Assembly: GCA_013407085.1 (NCBI GenBank)
Contig: JACCGJ010000303.1
Location: 1 to 64,000 of the forward strand
Direction: 5' to 3'
DNA length: 64,000 nucleotides
Source of the DNA: Atriophallophorus winterbourni
Taxonomy: Eukaryota; Platyhelminthes; Trematoda; Plagiorchiida; Microphallidae
Shown here: positions 1 to 12,300 of the stretch, in pieces
How positions within the stretch are numbered: position 1 is the first letter of the stretch
Layout of the letters: each line of letters starts with the position of its first letter
Notes under the pieces: model-generated
The model's input: only the letters and a program-made list of their open reading frames with translations
Databases searched by the model: none
What the model was told of the DNA's origin: nothing
Program-made: the position numbers and the translations under genes

Positions 1-1872
1 AAATAGCCGTCACCAAAAAAGAAAATAGTTTAGCAAGTAAAAATGTCCCTGTATATGAGGCTAAACAAGTGTGTAATTGAATAAGTATATTATTAAATAA
101 CGCTAGAATGCAAGTAATGCATAAACTAAGCGGAACTCGTCACCCCTTTTAAACATCTCAAATATAAAACACCTTTGGGCTGCGGGAAGCACTCTGCATG
201 GAAATCCACTGCAATTCGTTCCAGGGTGTATACAACTGATTAAAACCGAGAGAACTTATTCACAGTATAAACTAGCACAAAAAGCGAATCGGAAATCAAC
301 CCGCAATTCAAGTTAAGATTAATCACTGATCTTTGATCGAGCTCTCTTTCTGTACACGTTCTGGACACATATCGTAGAGTTTATTTTGATAATGCAGAAG
401 TGCTAAGACAGAGGTAAACCTTAAAATACAATGCATTTGAAATGAGCAAGTTTGCTAGGAGTGCGGTCAAGACAGTCAATAAATCAAACATCTAAGCATT
501 CTGACGTAGTTTTCGAACATGTACATATTTGCGTTCGTGAACCCTGGTGTGCACATAGATTACGCTGACATGCTAAATGAATCACAAAGATTGATGACAA
601 ATGAGCACAGACAACAGTTTTAGGATCACATGACCTGGAGAGGAGTACATCAATAGATATTTACCTTCCCAATCTATCTTTACAACCAAAGCGCCTACAA
701 TCATATCTGGTGTTGTGAACTAACTTAGAATAGATTAATTATATTCGATTTAAACACGATCGTTGTTAGTAGTATCAGCCTCGGTCTGACAAACGTTTAG
801 TGAAATGCTAAACCTTGTGCTATAAATTTTTTTACAAAAAAAGTTTCATAAATGTGCTTGCTCAGTAGTTATAAAACCATTTATAATAACTCTAAAAAAG
901 CTTAATTTATCAGCTCATAATAATTTTGAATCTTATTTTGACATGATTTAAGCATCGAAATGGTTTTAGGAGCTTAAATCTAGACGGAACAATCACATTT
1001 GAGAGGTGATGTTTGTACGAAGTTCAGCATGGAATCTTTGTGTAATAATTGACAAACTGAGCGGATAAAGGCAACAGGCCAAAGCAGTTTGTGATCACAC
1101 CCGATTGATAGCATGTGCTAAAATGAATTTTGATGAAGGGTCGATATTCTGAGTAGCAAGTATGTACAGATACTTTTTCGATGTTATCATTGTTGAAATA
1201 TCGTATGCGTGCTTTTGAGTAAAGCGGGGGTAAATACGTTCTTAAGCACACCTGGGAAAATGGTGAGGATTTCATTTCAATCAAGTTGTTAAAATCAATT
1301 CCCGTGATCGTCATTCATACATAACTTTTCCGATGACTTAGACTACAACTGTCCACTGGTAAATGAAATAAGTGTATATGTTGTACACATACGGAATCAG
1401 AATGGGATTCCGGTCAAGTGGTCAAGACATGTTAGATTGTTTGACTCTGTTCCACCTTATTTTCAAGGTACAACTTTGCTTGACACTTAGGCTCATCGAA
1501 ACTATCTCCGTCGAATGACGACACATATATAGGGATGTGGTATAAGTGTGCACAATATTTTTACTATAGTTTTACTCAAAATCGTACATGCCGAATATGA
1601 TGAAGTTTGATGCTAATCGTTTACTTTGGTCCAAATCGCATACAAGCAATAGCAAATTTTACTCATGTTCTTGAATCTAATGTTGTTGTGGGAATTAAGT
1701 AAATGATTTGCGAGAAATTTTACAAATAGTGACAAAATTTATAGGAAGGATTCCGAGATACCCAAGTTAGCTGAATGAATAATACCACGATAAATTAGTT
1801 CGCGTACATGTTCTACGCTCAATACATGTGAAGGCAGTATAAGAAAAATGCTCATTGTCATGCATTTTCATC
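1..1872. other. AT-rich non-coding stretch, nothing recognised
   Basis: No open frame here has convincing protein character or splice-site support. A 19-base string containing the core GCACATAGATTACGC near 550 recurs near 7250, so some old interspersed repeat is probably present, but its boundaries cannot be set. Confidence 0.5.
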
Positions 1873-2105
1873 AAACACACACCCCACGACCGGTTTCACG
1901 CTGTTCGCACTCATCAAGTAATGACAAGAATCCTACCTGATGAGTGCAAACACCACGAAAGAGGTCGTGCTGTTTGGTTGATGGAAATGCATGCTAGTGA
2001 GCTTTGTTGTTCATGATCATGGGTTTAAACCCATGATGTCCACGTGTGTTTGGACACGTGATTGAATAGTTTGGTGGTACCAACCTTTTCCAACAGTGGA
2101 ATACA
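1873..2105. repeat. Family D repeat: two head-to-head hammerhead-bearing copies
   Basis: Two copies of the family D segment face each other. A minus-strand hammerhead-like segment lies at 1884-1920 and a plus-strand one at 1934-1970, so the pair folds as an inverted repeat with arms of about 32 bases. The plus copy has CTGATGA, a short GTG/CAC stem II and GAAA. The minus copy has TGATGA, GAAAC and a GGTC cleavage-site-like end. Downstream the plus copy carries the perfect palindrome CATGGGTTTAAACCCATG, a CACGTGT/ACACGTG stem and a GGTACCAACC/CAACAGTGG segment, in the same order as in the tandem array at 13.3-14.1 kb. Confidence 0.6.
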
Positions 2106-2408
2106 ATATTAATTAGTATTAATAAATCGATCGATAGAATGGAGACCGGACTCTGTAGTAATTCACTTTTTTGAAGTTAAATTTTAATGATCGCTGCAGT
2201 AAAATTCAAACTGTTGATTATCAAAGTAGAAATTCAGCAAAATGTATCCCTTACGTTATTGCTGCAACGGAATATCTCACTGTTCTGGTTGTATAACTGA
2301 TGTCACATTCAGTCAAAACTAATTTTCCTGTTAAATTGCGCAAAACTCGTTGCGGATTTCCTAGAAACATAACAATGTAATTTCTGTATACGATTTGTTC
2401 ACAGAAAC

Positions 2409-2992
2409 TTAACCCTTTTATACCTGAATTATTTTCTAACCCGAAATAAAATATTTTTTACTGAAACGGGTTGCCCAGGGGTGAAATAACACAAATAATA
2501 TAAAAAGTTTGTGATATTCACATAATTGAAAAAATAACAAAATGTAACCAATTGGTTACATCCGGCATAAGTCACCAGCGTACGATTTTGGTGACTTCTG
2601 CCGGATGTAACATAAAGGTTACATCTATTTAAACGCAACGCATTTCGAAGATTTTCTGATTTATTCCAATTTTTTTACATAATGTCTTTGTAGGCATGAC
2701 TAAGTTTATACTGGACCAAAATTTATAATAACTGAAACTTTCACACGATTTTATTCGGCTCACAAAACTGCGAATTGTGAGGATACATTCGAAACCAGTA
2801 CCAGCACATACTTTCTCTTTCACTGTGGACAAGTCAATGATGATTGCGAACAAAGAAGAAAACCACCCTGCAGTTGACAAAATTCTGTATGCCGCCGTGC
2901 AAAAAAAATTAGGAAAATTCAGTTAGAATTAGCTTAAAATGACTTGCGAAGTTCATGTAACCAAAAGGTTACATCCGTCCTGGAAGGGTTAA
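2409..2992. mobile_element. piggyBac-like non-autonomous element (MITE)
   Basis: The segment is bounded by TTAACCCTT on the left and its inverse AAGGGTTAA on the right, so both ends carry TTAA, the piggyBac target site. CCCT-type termini next to TTAA are typical of that superfamily. It is 584 bp long. Inside is a near-perfect hairpin (2555-2577 against 2589-2611, 23-base arms with one mismatch, 11-base loop), and the GGTTACATCCG motif recurs near the right end. No transposase was recognised, so it would depend on one in trans. The terminal repeat is only about 9 bp, so the assignment is moderate. Confidence 0.5.
2555..2611. repeat. 23-bp-arm hairpin inside the piggyBac-like element
   Basis: The left arm starts GTTACATCCGGC and the right arm ends GCCGGATGTAAC. 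The arms match over 23 bases with one mismatch around an 11-base loop. It may be a subterminal structure of the host element. Confidence 0.7.
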
Positions 2993-3179
2993 AGATCTTT
3001 CTCTAACCTTTAAGGAAGTCGGTCGTATGGAGTTCCCATCTATCACAACCGAAGTCAAGGATGTATAAACGTGTAGACCAATGTAGGATATAGTAGACGC
3101 GACCAACGTGTTCAGTCACCTGAAGCCAAACATGTAGATGTGGTTGCAAATATGTACTCCAAACATTCCTCATTTTAAT

Positions 3180-3680
3180 CCAACATTCCCCACGACAGTT
3201 CCCAGGTTGCTTTGCACTCGTCAGGCATGTTTTTTAAGATCAGGATTACCTTGCATCGAAACAGTGGAGAGATTTTAAAATGGTATAACATAGTAAGTCA
3301 TTGTTGGTTGCGGTCAGCATACCCAACCTGCTTAATCGCATGTACACAGACACACGCAAATCGACCTAAACCCATAAGATTGAAACAACATCCAGCATTT
3401 GAATGCCTCTCCATCGCAGTAAACCCCATGACCGGTTTCGTGCTATTGACACTCATCAGCTAGGAACAGTACCATCCGGATCCACATACCAATTATGGGC
3501 AGATACAATTTAACATGTTGACCATGCTATCCTATTTCAAATGTTCATTGTGTGTTAACATCACGAAGCAGGTTGTGGGGAGTGTGATGGCGTGTGAGTG
3601 AAATGCATCAAAATAAACATTTAGATCCAAATATCTTGATCATGAATCTATTATGAACAACAGGCACCAATTAAGTGGGG
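3180..3680 (-). repeat. Family D repeat copies, one with an intact hammerhead core
   Basis: On the minus strand 3426-3465 shows CTGATGA, a 4-bp stem II (GTGT/GCAC with CAATA loop), GAAAC, and ACC/GGT followed by C, that is a GTC cleavage triplet. Stem I is weaker, with a mismatch at its first pair. The flanking 3210-3400 contains the AAACAGTGG segment seen in other family D copies. A second, decayed copy follows at 3540-3680 on the plus strand. Confidence 0.55.
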
Positions 3681-4084
3681 TTGTAACCTTATTCGTCTGA
3701 TGGAAAATCGAACGTCAAATTCGCTCTACCACTGGAACTCTTAATTTGGAAAACAATGCGGTATAATGTTCCATATTATTGATTACATAAACTGATGATA
3801 TATTCTGGTTTAAAATTTCATATAAATATTATTTAGGACTCACGTAGAAATATTTCGTAACACGTATTTTCTTTCGACAAAAAGGTTACACGAAATCCTG
3901 CGATCTAACTAATTACCGACCGTTTGTACAACTTCCTTTATCCATACAGCGTGAGTTTACGTGGAATTCAGACCTACGATTTATCAGACAAAATGAATAG
4001 TGTGAAAGTTTTAACTGTTCTAGTTATAAGCAGATTTCTTCAGGATTAATTGCTTAATGGCTACTTGAAAACTAGTTATTGATG
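3680..4084. other. Non-coding, nothing recognised
   Basis: AT-rich sequence without a convincing open frame or repeat match inside the window. Confidence 0.4.
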
Positions 4085-4400
4085 TAACTGACACCAATCC
4101 CTCGCAACATGCGAAGTTTGCACATAGTTGTTGTTGCTGTTGGCCCCTTCGGTTGATGTCGACCATGGATGTACATGACAATCGCGTAAATGTTCATGTT
4201 TTGCAGCTTTTTGAATGACTAAACAGTCCTATTCCAGAGGAACAGTCTCTCCCGCAGCGCTGGGAATGATAGACAGAACTCGGTTGTATTGCATCAGTTG
4301 CACGCCGGCGGCGAGATCCGCGTACAGCAGCCAAGAGCTGTATCTGCTCCTCCCTAGCTTGTAGAGAAGAGCACGTGTACATAGTATATGCGTTGATAAT
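4085..4400 (-). pseudogene. RTE-like retrotransposon, 3' coding end (5' truncated)
   Basis: The minus-strand frame ends with a Cys/His-spaced tail (RCGRDCSSGIGLFSHSKSC, then stop). This matches the C-terminal tails of the copies near 10.5 kb and 16.8 kb, which end in RSGRDC and RSGRSCSF variants. Only the last 100 or so residues are present, as expected for 5' truncation during target-primed reverse transcription. The RTE assignment rests on the related copies that retain reverse-transcriptase motifs. Confidence 0.5.
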
Positions 4401-5022
4401 ACACACCACTATTTATAAACTAAGTCTATACTATGTACAACACACTGTCCTTGCTGTTTCACGGTAAGCTATCTCTCTAAATTTCAACCTGGGATGCGTC
4501 GCTATAATAAGTTTTAGGTATTGCAATAAATATTATATATAAATCTTTTTTGACTAAATATTTGATTGCGCTGATTCCTCAATTTTTTCAGTCACTTTTA
4601 ACGAAAGGCCAGTCTTTGATAAATAATGATTTTTAAATGCTTAAATACATATTTATGCTACCATGGTTTATTATTTGAGACAATCATAAAAAGTTAAACT
4701 TCTCGTGTTTATGTGGTGCAATTTTTGTGTGAACTAAATTGTCAAACAATTTATGACCTGTCAAAAATATATTGGCATGTGATTATAATTTAAATCAGAT
4801 GACGGATATTTCTAATGAATTTTCAAAAGCAAGAGGCTACAACTAACATAGCTTACAAAATTTACTCATTATGGAAATTGATATTAGCGTGAGTTACCTA
4901 ATTTTAAGTAGTTTTCTGTTTACAAATTCAAGTATTATCAGTAATGAAACTTAAACAATATACAGCAAAACGGACTTTCCGTCAGAATATTAACTAGCAA
5001 ATTACATGCAGACGTATATTTT

Positions 5023-5071
<49 letters not shown>

Positions 5072-5454
5072 TGGTAATTTTTATAACTGCAACACATTGG
5101 AGTGTGCATCATCAATTGATTTGGTGCATTTTTGCAAACTATAAAGTTGAAATTGCATTAATATTTGAACTTCTAATAATTGCGAACCATTAATTAAAAA
5201 ATAGTATCTAACAAATACACATGTGATGTTTGAAATAATTTGAACACATTTGTTTTTGTAAATTCAACTTCACCAGCATAGGTCCATATTCATATATTAC
5301 CACCTGCATTGGGCCTACGACAAACTATAAAACATTTGATAACAATAATTCGTTAATGCTTTTGTTTTCGATGAAGTTAAATGTGTACATTTTTCTCTTT
5401 TATCGCTCCAATAGTCAACACGAATGCTTTAAACATAATTTGATCATTTTTCAG
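4401..5454. other. Upstream region of the micro-exon gene; TA microsatellite
   Basis: AT-rich DNA with a (TA)n run at about 5026-5068. It should hold the promoter and any 5' untranslated exon of the micro-exon gene. A possible donor GTGAGT near 4890 could end such an exon, but this is not supported by anything else. No coding sequence was recognised. Confidence 0.4.
5026..5068. repeat. (TA)n microsatellite
   Basis: Uninterrupted TA dinucleotide run of about 43 bases. Confidence 0.95.
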
Positions 5455-8400
5455 ATGCCAAAAATGAATTCTATTGTTTTTCTTTTGGTAATCTTAACAA
5501 TTTTGATTGAAAAATGTGAGTTTTACCATTATGAGTACATATATTTTGCAAAGATAATTGACGCTCATTTTTATTCTGCAATAATTATATTCTTGATGAG
5601 ATAAGTTCATTAAAGATATAATATCATTGCTTGATTTCAGATTACAGGTTTTCGCTACAGCATTATTGATAGTGTTAAATTTTAAACTGATATATTCCAA
5701 CAGCCAAGAAAATAACCAAATACGATCGCTTCGTGAAACAGTACAGCTAGAAGCACTCATTTTTATTTGAACAGCCTCGTGAATATTGTACATCATGGCA
5801 GCTAATGAATAATAATTCTTACATTTAAAAAATAGGTGTTCAGCAATCAACTTATCACAAAAATATGGCCGCCCAAACCGTAAAATATCATACATGTTCT
5901 CTCATGTAGTGTTATCTGATAATTTTGTATTATTGAAAAAATAATCTTGCTGCCAACGTACACATGTATATATACCGTGTGATGAAGAACCTTCACAATT
6001 AAGGAAGAATAAAGTTTGTAATGAATTGATTAGAGCGGTTTATTGGTAATTTTCCGCTTGCAATTATAGACTGATGCTAAACTGTATAAAAGATTTCACG
6101 ATCCATGATAGACTCTGTTATTTTGAAAGATGAATAAGCGAGAGTCGGATCAATTATGTTCCAGTAACTATTATTTTTTGATAAGACATTTAGCTCTAAC
6201 TGAACATGAGCTCGACACAGGCCGTGAGGTTTATCTGGATAACGTAGCGGGAGAACCATATATGTCCTTTATCACTGGTCTCAACTAAATCAGATGAATT
6301 ACAACATACGTAAATGTAAAATGTTACAACTTGGCCCGCAATGCGAGCATAAATATAATTTTAGTTATGAAAACTAGTCGCGGACCAGCGCTGAGATGGA
6401 TCTCGATATCTCAATAACTACTAACCTGAAACCAAATAGGCATTGCCAGAAACTTTTCAGCAGGCAAGCGGTATCTTTTAAGAAAGCTGAGGAGAATATT
6501 TGGTGCTGTTCTTTTTTAAAACGCTCCCCCGCATTATAAATACTTATATCCATCCAAAGATAGAATACATAATCCCAGTTTGGGCACAAGGGGCTGCGTA
6601 AAGACATTGAATTGCTGGATAAAATTTACCGCCGAGCATCGAAGCTAGTTGATGGGATCCAGCACATCCCATACCAAGAGCAAATGGTCATGCTGGATTG
6701 ATTGATATTACGAAAAGGCTGATGAGGAGCAACATGATCCTAATCCATCAAATACAGCGGATGGAAAATCATCATCTCCGCGATTTGATGGATGTCATTT
6801 TACCTAAGAATCCACGGAGTCATTCAAGTTGTCTCGTTATACCGCAATCAAGATGCGATTGTAGACGTGATTTTGTCTCTGTGCGAATTTGGTTTCTGTG
6901 GAATTCACCATCACAGGATATTGTGAACATTCCTATGATCCTTGATTTCAAATCGAAACCAGATGTTTATATCAAAGAGCACTCCACTATCGCCCCTGTA
7001 TATTGATCTCATATGAACCAACATAAGCCAAATAACTCAACAGAATTTTGATTGCATCCTCTGTAATTTTTATAGCTAACATCCGATGTAACATATAAAG
7101 TCTTGATTCTGGATTTATGGAGAAAGCTAACGCTGAAGCGGTGGAGAAAACAAAGGCTGGTAAGAATGTCGTCACCAAGGTGGATTAGACTAATTTCTCA
7201 ACACAATCTGGCGCAGCGGATCAAAATTAACCAGAGCGACACCCAGTGTGCACATAGATTACGCAATAAATCCACTCTGTCAACGAATTTGAATTACACC
7301 TTCACACAATGCAATTAATTAAGGGATTACCTAGCATGCAGGAGCTTGTGCATCAGGCCTATTTAACTTAAAGCGTTTAGCGTCAAACATGGACAGTGCT
7401 AATGTCCATTAGCCAAGTTAGAATAAGTAGTTTCAATGAAATTTTAACATTATCTCTTTGTATTGAAATCCTTGATCTGATTAATGTTCTGTGTCACAAG
7501 CGAAACATCTCAAAAATCGACTTTAATCTATTTATTACAAACTTTCTTCATTATGAATTTAGATACACAAGCTGCCACAAATAGTCCCAAAAATATATCT
7601 GAACCGTGAACACATTTTATATACAATCACTTGACTGAATGTACAGTTCCGTGTAAAGCATAGCATTTTACTCACACATCTTCGATTGACAAATTATGTA
7701 TTGAATCATTATATAAGCTCCGTCGCTTTTTCTATGTTCTCATGAAGATGATATCAGTGCCCGGATCCTTCAAATTATTTGATCTACTACATACGGATTC
7801 AGAAGGCATATTGATTTACAGCCACATAAATTTGAGGAATTCAAGTACTTTTATTTAACCGATGTGCTTTGAACTAATTAACGACCAATCGCCTTCTTAG
7901 TCAACTTATTCAGTTCTTAAAGAGCGTGAATGAGATTGAATCGGTGATAAATGATACATGATCTGAACGAAAGACACATTTATACAAAATACATTTTTTA
8001 CCCTGAAAAAATTTTACGAGGACAATTCGTGACTCACTCAATACCACTCAAATTGGTCTAGTTGAATTCATAAATAATCTGAATAGATTTGATGGATAGA
8101 GGTGATTGATGAAACGATTGTTTTTATTACCCTGCTGCACTTTTCATTCGAATTTCATTTCAATTATTTCCTATGCATTTTTAGTTCAATGTAAATCGAA
8201 CCCAGTCAAGAAGATTCCACCAATCCAAACGTTTTACTCTTCAAACGCAATTAACAGTGAGTCAGCATACTAAAATATAACCCGCAAATTTGATGTCAAA
8301 TTCCAACGTTTTGCGTAATATTTCCTAGAAGTTTACAAGTTATCCCGCATTGAATTAATATCGAATAAACAAAGCAGATCAACATTATTCAGTACTTGTG

Positions 8401-9310
8401 TTTTGGATGTTATTTACAGTCAACCCTAAAACGGAAGATCGTGAGTCTCATGGTGCACATTTTACAATCATCTTAGCGCAAACGAAAATACTCCACATTG
8501 CATAAACTTCATAACCTGAATTCTTTTCCAATAATATTGACCAATATTTAATTATAATTTATACAGTTATATTTTTTGTTTCTATTTTGAACCCGGTATT
8601 TCTAATGTAACCTATTGAATTTTCAATCATGAGATCGATTGTGGTATAAAATATCAAGAAACTTCAACCAAATTGCTTAGCCAAACTTTTGTTAAATTTT
8701 TGTAAATAAACGAAATTAGTAAAAACTAATAATATGCGCTTAATTGAGATGCTGTATGACTATTAAAATCCTCATGAGAGTTCGTTTAATATTCCGACAA
8801 GAGGATGAAGCAAGGTAAACGTTTTCTATATAAAGAGTAAACGTTTTTTGCATTATGAATACACGATCGGTCCCAAACATATTCCAATCAATTAGAGAGT
8901 AAAAATTATTTCACGGAAAATGTGGGAGGCTTGTTACATATACTACAATAAAGTTTCTAGCACCAAATTAGCTGGAGATTGGCATTGGGGTTTCAAAAAT
9001 ATCTGAAAGACACTCGTTTATTCAAAATTTTTGAGGTAGTTTAAAGGTTAATACTACCATTTAAATTAAATAATATTTATTACCTATTGTTTCTTACTTA
9101 GAAATTTATAACCCAGATATGCGTAAGTTGTTTGTTTTATTGAATTCTTTTATTAACCGCTTTCCTTTCAACGAGAGAAATGTAAAATTTCGAATGTATT
9201 CCTTCCGATAGAATCTGCCTGTTAATCAAGCAAAAATCACTACACAATGAATTCAATTCTAACATATATGATAATTACAAGTCTTGTGAATAAATAGTGG
9301 TGACATTATA

Positions 9311-9346
<36 letters not shown>

Positions 9347-12300
9347 TATACGATATATATATAGTGATCTATATATATATCATATGTACCCCAGGATATA
9401 TATTTACCTACCAACTAGAATAATCAAATTTCCATAATAGCATAGCCAAATTGTCATCAAAGATTTCCAAATGATATTGAGCTGTATAGGAATTTGAAAA
9501 TATTCGAGACCGATCGGGAGTACATAATCATGAAAATAAAGTTTGCAATGAATAGGTTATGGAAGTTTTGGTAACGTTTTGCTTTTGAACACAGAAGCTT
9601 CGTCAGACCAGGGGTGTGAAAGTGTGCTATTTCCACTTTACCACTGTTTCAAGGCTCACTGAACCTGATCTTACTGTCTCCACGGCAAATAGACAGAAAC
9701 CGGTAGTGGAGTGTAAAGGATGAGGATATGAGCAACACCATACTCCGATTCATCGCTTTTCCAATACCGAGGTATTAGAAAGATATCAATGGAGAAATGT
9801 TATGGTGCTGATGCTTTGGAGTATATTATGATAATCATTCAAATTACATCTATTAACTTTCAATCTTCTGCGAACGTTTGACAGGCAATCCAGAAGAAGA
9901 AGATCGTGAGTAATCACGTTTTGTTGATTGATTAATTATTGTTCTAATTTGCAAAATGAAATTGTTGAAGAAGTGAGAATACAATGGTGATGGTTCTTGG
10001 TTTGAAGCTGACCCGAGACAGAGGATATACACTGCTGATGAGCTCAAACAAGAGAGAAATTCTAATCCAGTGCTTATAATGCGGATCGCTGTGATCAACT
10101 TTGTGAATATTTCGAAGGATTTGGTACTGATGAGTAGTCGCAAAATATAAAAGTACAAACTCTCCACAACTATTAGAATATTCAACTTTAATGCAGCAAC
10201 TATGTACTTGCAAATAACTGACAAAATCCTGCGTGTATTGATAAATAGTATTTTATTAAAACTGCTCTAGATAAATAAAGTGAAGTTCCAGCGAAAAAAG
10301 ATGGGCGTTGTATAAACGTATTTACTGTGTAATTTTGTTAGGAACATGTCATCTATCCATGTTGAAACAACTAATAATCTGAAAAATAGATTGATACAAT
10401 TTTATTAAAAATGAGAAGCCAATAAATTCGCGTGTATTTTGCTTGAGGTTCACAATGAAATGACCTTGCGAAACCTGGTTTCTGGATAGCTATTTTGGAG
10501 GAAATAAATTGAGTTAAACGGGGATTATCAGTCCATTTTGGGAGTGACAATCTCTCCCGGAGCGCTCACAACGACTAGCAGTACTAGGACAATCGATGTC
10601 CGTCGCGAGCTGACGGTGTGATCTATGGCCAGTGTACGAAAACACTTCAACATTCGTTAATTTGTCCCTCCACGATTTATTCGAAATACTTCGGACGTTT
10701 TCCAAATGGAAAGCATTCAGCTTTCATCCATGTTCTGCGTGGGTGGTTCAGCTTTCATTATAGTACAGTGAAACATTTAATATGCACACGTTATATGCCG
10801 TCATCTATAATTTTACAGGCAACGTGCTAATTTGCCAGATACTAGAGTTCAATCTTGCCATAATGCCATCTCCACCACCAATACGCTTATCAATCGCCGT
10901 GTATAGCCAGAGGTAACCCGTAAAGCGTAAACCGAGATATGTGAAATGATGTAATGTTCCAAGCTGACATCATTAACCAAGGACTTCGGTTTCGCTCATG
11001 CTGATTTTTCGCTCAAATTCTTTGCATGCCGAAGGAAAACAGACCAGTAGCGAATGGAGGTGCTCTTGGAAGTGAGCAATGATGGCTGCAACGTCGTAAA
11101 ACAGCAGGTCATGGATTAGCACATCACGTGCCTTAGTTTGTGCTCTCAATCTATTGAGGTTAAAATGCCTTCAATTTGCGTGCGAATGTAAATAGCTTCT
11201 GATCGTCCCAGACGCGTGCATTCGCAGCAGAGCATAGTAATTTCTATTTTTTCACCCTTATCTCTGAATTGCTTGATGATCTCAATGTCTCGCATCTATT
11301 GTGAGGTCCACTTCTCTTATAAGCACTGAAAAAGCATTTGATGAAGTGGCTGTAATAAAGGTGTTCAGCAGTCTTCGATTAGCTCTGGTGTAATTTCCTC
11401 GTCACCAGGATCCTTCCTACTTGCAAAATGGTTGATTACTTTATTGAGCTCAAAATTTGTAATCGCATTTGGTATAACATTGCGACTTTAGAGTAGACGG
11501 AAGAAAAGTGCATGGATCATTTCGCCATCTGCCTTATAACAGTAGAAAAGAGACAAATATTTTTACCCTTTTTAGTTTGTGTTAAAAAGGATCAAACAAC
11601 GAACAACGATACTAAGATACAAAGACAAATTTATTCACAGTCAGCTATCAATATGCCCAAATTGTTTCATGTATTAAGACGTCAACACTATTATCATTCA
11701 CACTGTCATCAGATTTTGGGATTTGATTTAATCAGCCGTGCAACATTTCAGAAGGTAAACAAGTTTATACTTTGAAGCAACCGGTAGAAGAGGTCTAAAA
11801 CAAATCACTTCGTCAAATACAGAATGAGATAAAGATTACGTCCACCGGGCTTTAGACGCTTTCAAAATTAAAATGAAAACCACACTAGCGTTTCTAAAAT
11901 CGCAACCTTGATTCTAACCAAATATAAAATCGACTGGCTGACAGTGCTTTAACATTAATAGGTCTATTTTCGAATGTTCGAAATGTTATGATTCTGAACA
12001 GAGGCGACCCTACCGATAGAATTCATATCATGCCTTCCTGGTTGAACACTTTACAACTCCGACGGGATTATGGTATACATTAATTTTTTTCAATTTCACA
12101 CTGCTCACAAATAAAGTACATATGTATAGGTGAGTCAAATTTTAGTTTAAATTTTGTTACGCACGGGGAGTCCTCCAAATGTTCGGGGATGAAATTTCAA
12201 AATAGATACAGCTCATAGGTCAAAAATGGTTCTGCAAAAATCCAGTGATCTTGGGGTGGTGAGGAATAGGGTATGTCAGCGTGTCGTTTCTCTGACTACA

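Noticed and set aside
2250..2270. 21-nt minus-strand segment with GTAAG donor
   Set aside because: Poor acceptor (GTGAG) without pyrimidine tract, a stop in the required phase and no partner exons.
5494..5895. 133-codon minus-strand frame
   Set aside because: Antisense to exon 1 of the micro-exon gene, no family signature or splice support.
7137..7157. 21-nt segment between AG and GTAAGA, phase compatible with the micro-exon gene
   Set aside because: No pyrimidine tract before the acceptor, composition unlike the other heptads, and it lies next to a LINE remnant. Kept out of the model, though RNA data could restore it.
8560..8625. GAACCCGG segment followed by GTAACC in intron 3 of the micro-exon gene
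   Set aside because: Looks like a decayed micro-exon, but there is no AG acceptor at the right place and the phase gives a stop.
9853..10224. 123-codon minus-strand frame
   Set aside because: Overlaps micro-exon 5 antisense, shows no domain, and its composition fits AT-rich intron.
10265..10273. Nine-base candidate exon between CTCTAG and GTGAAG
   Set aside because: Phase 0 and weak sites; would not join with the phase-1 exons.
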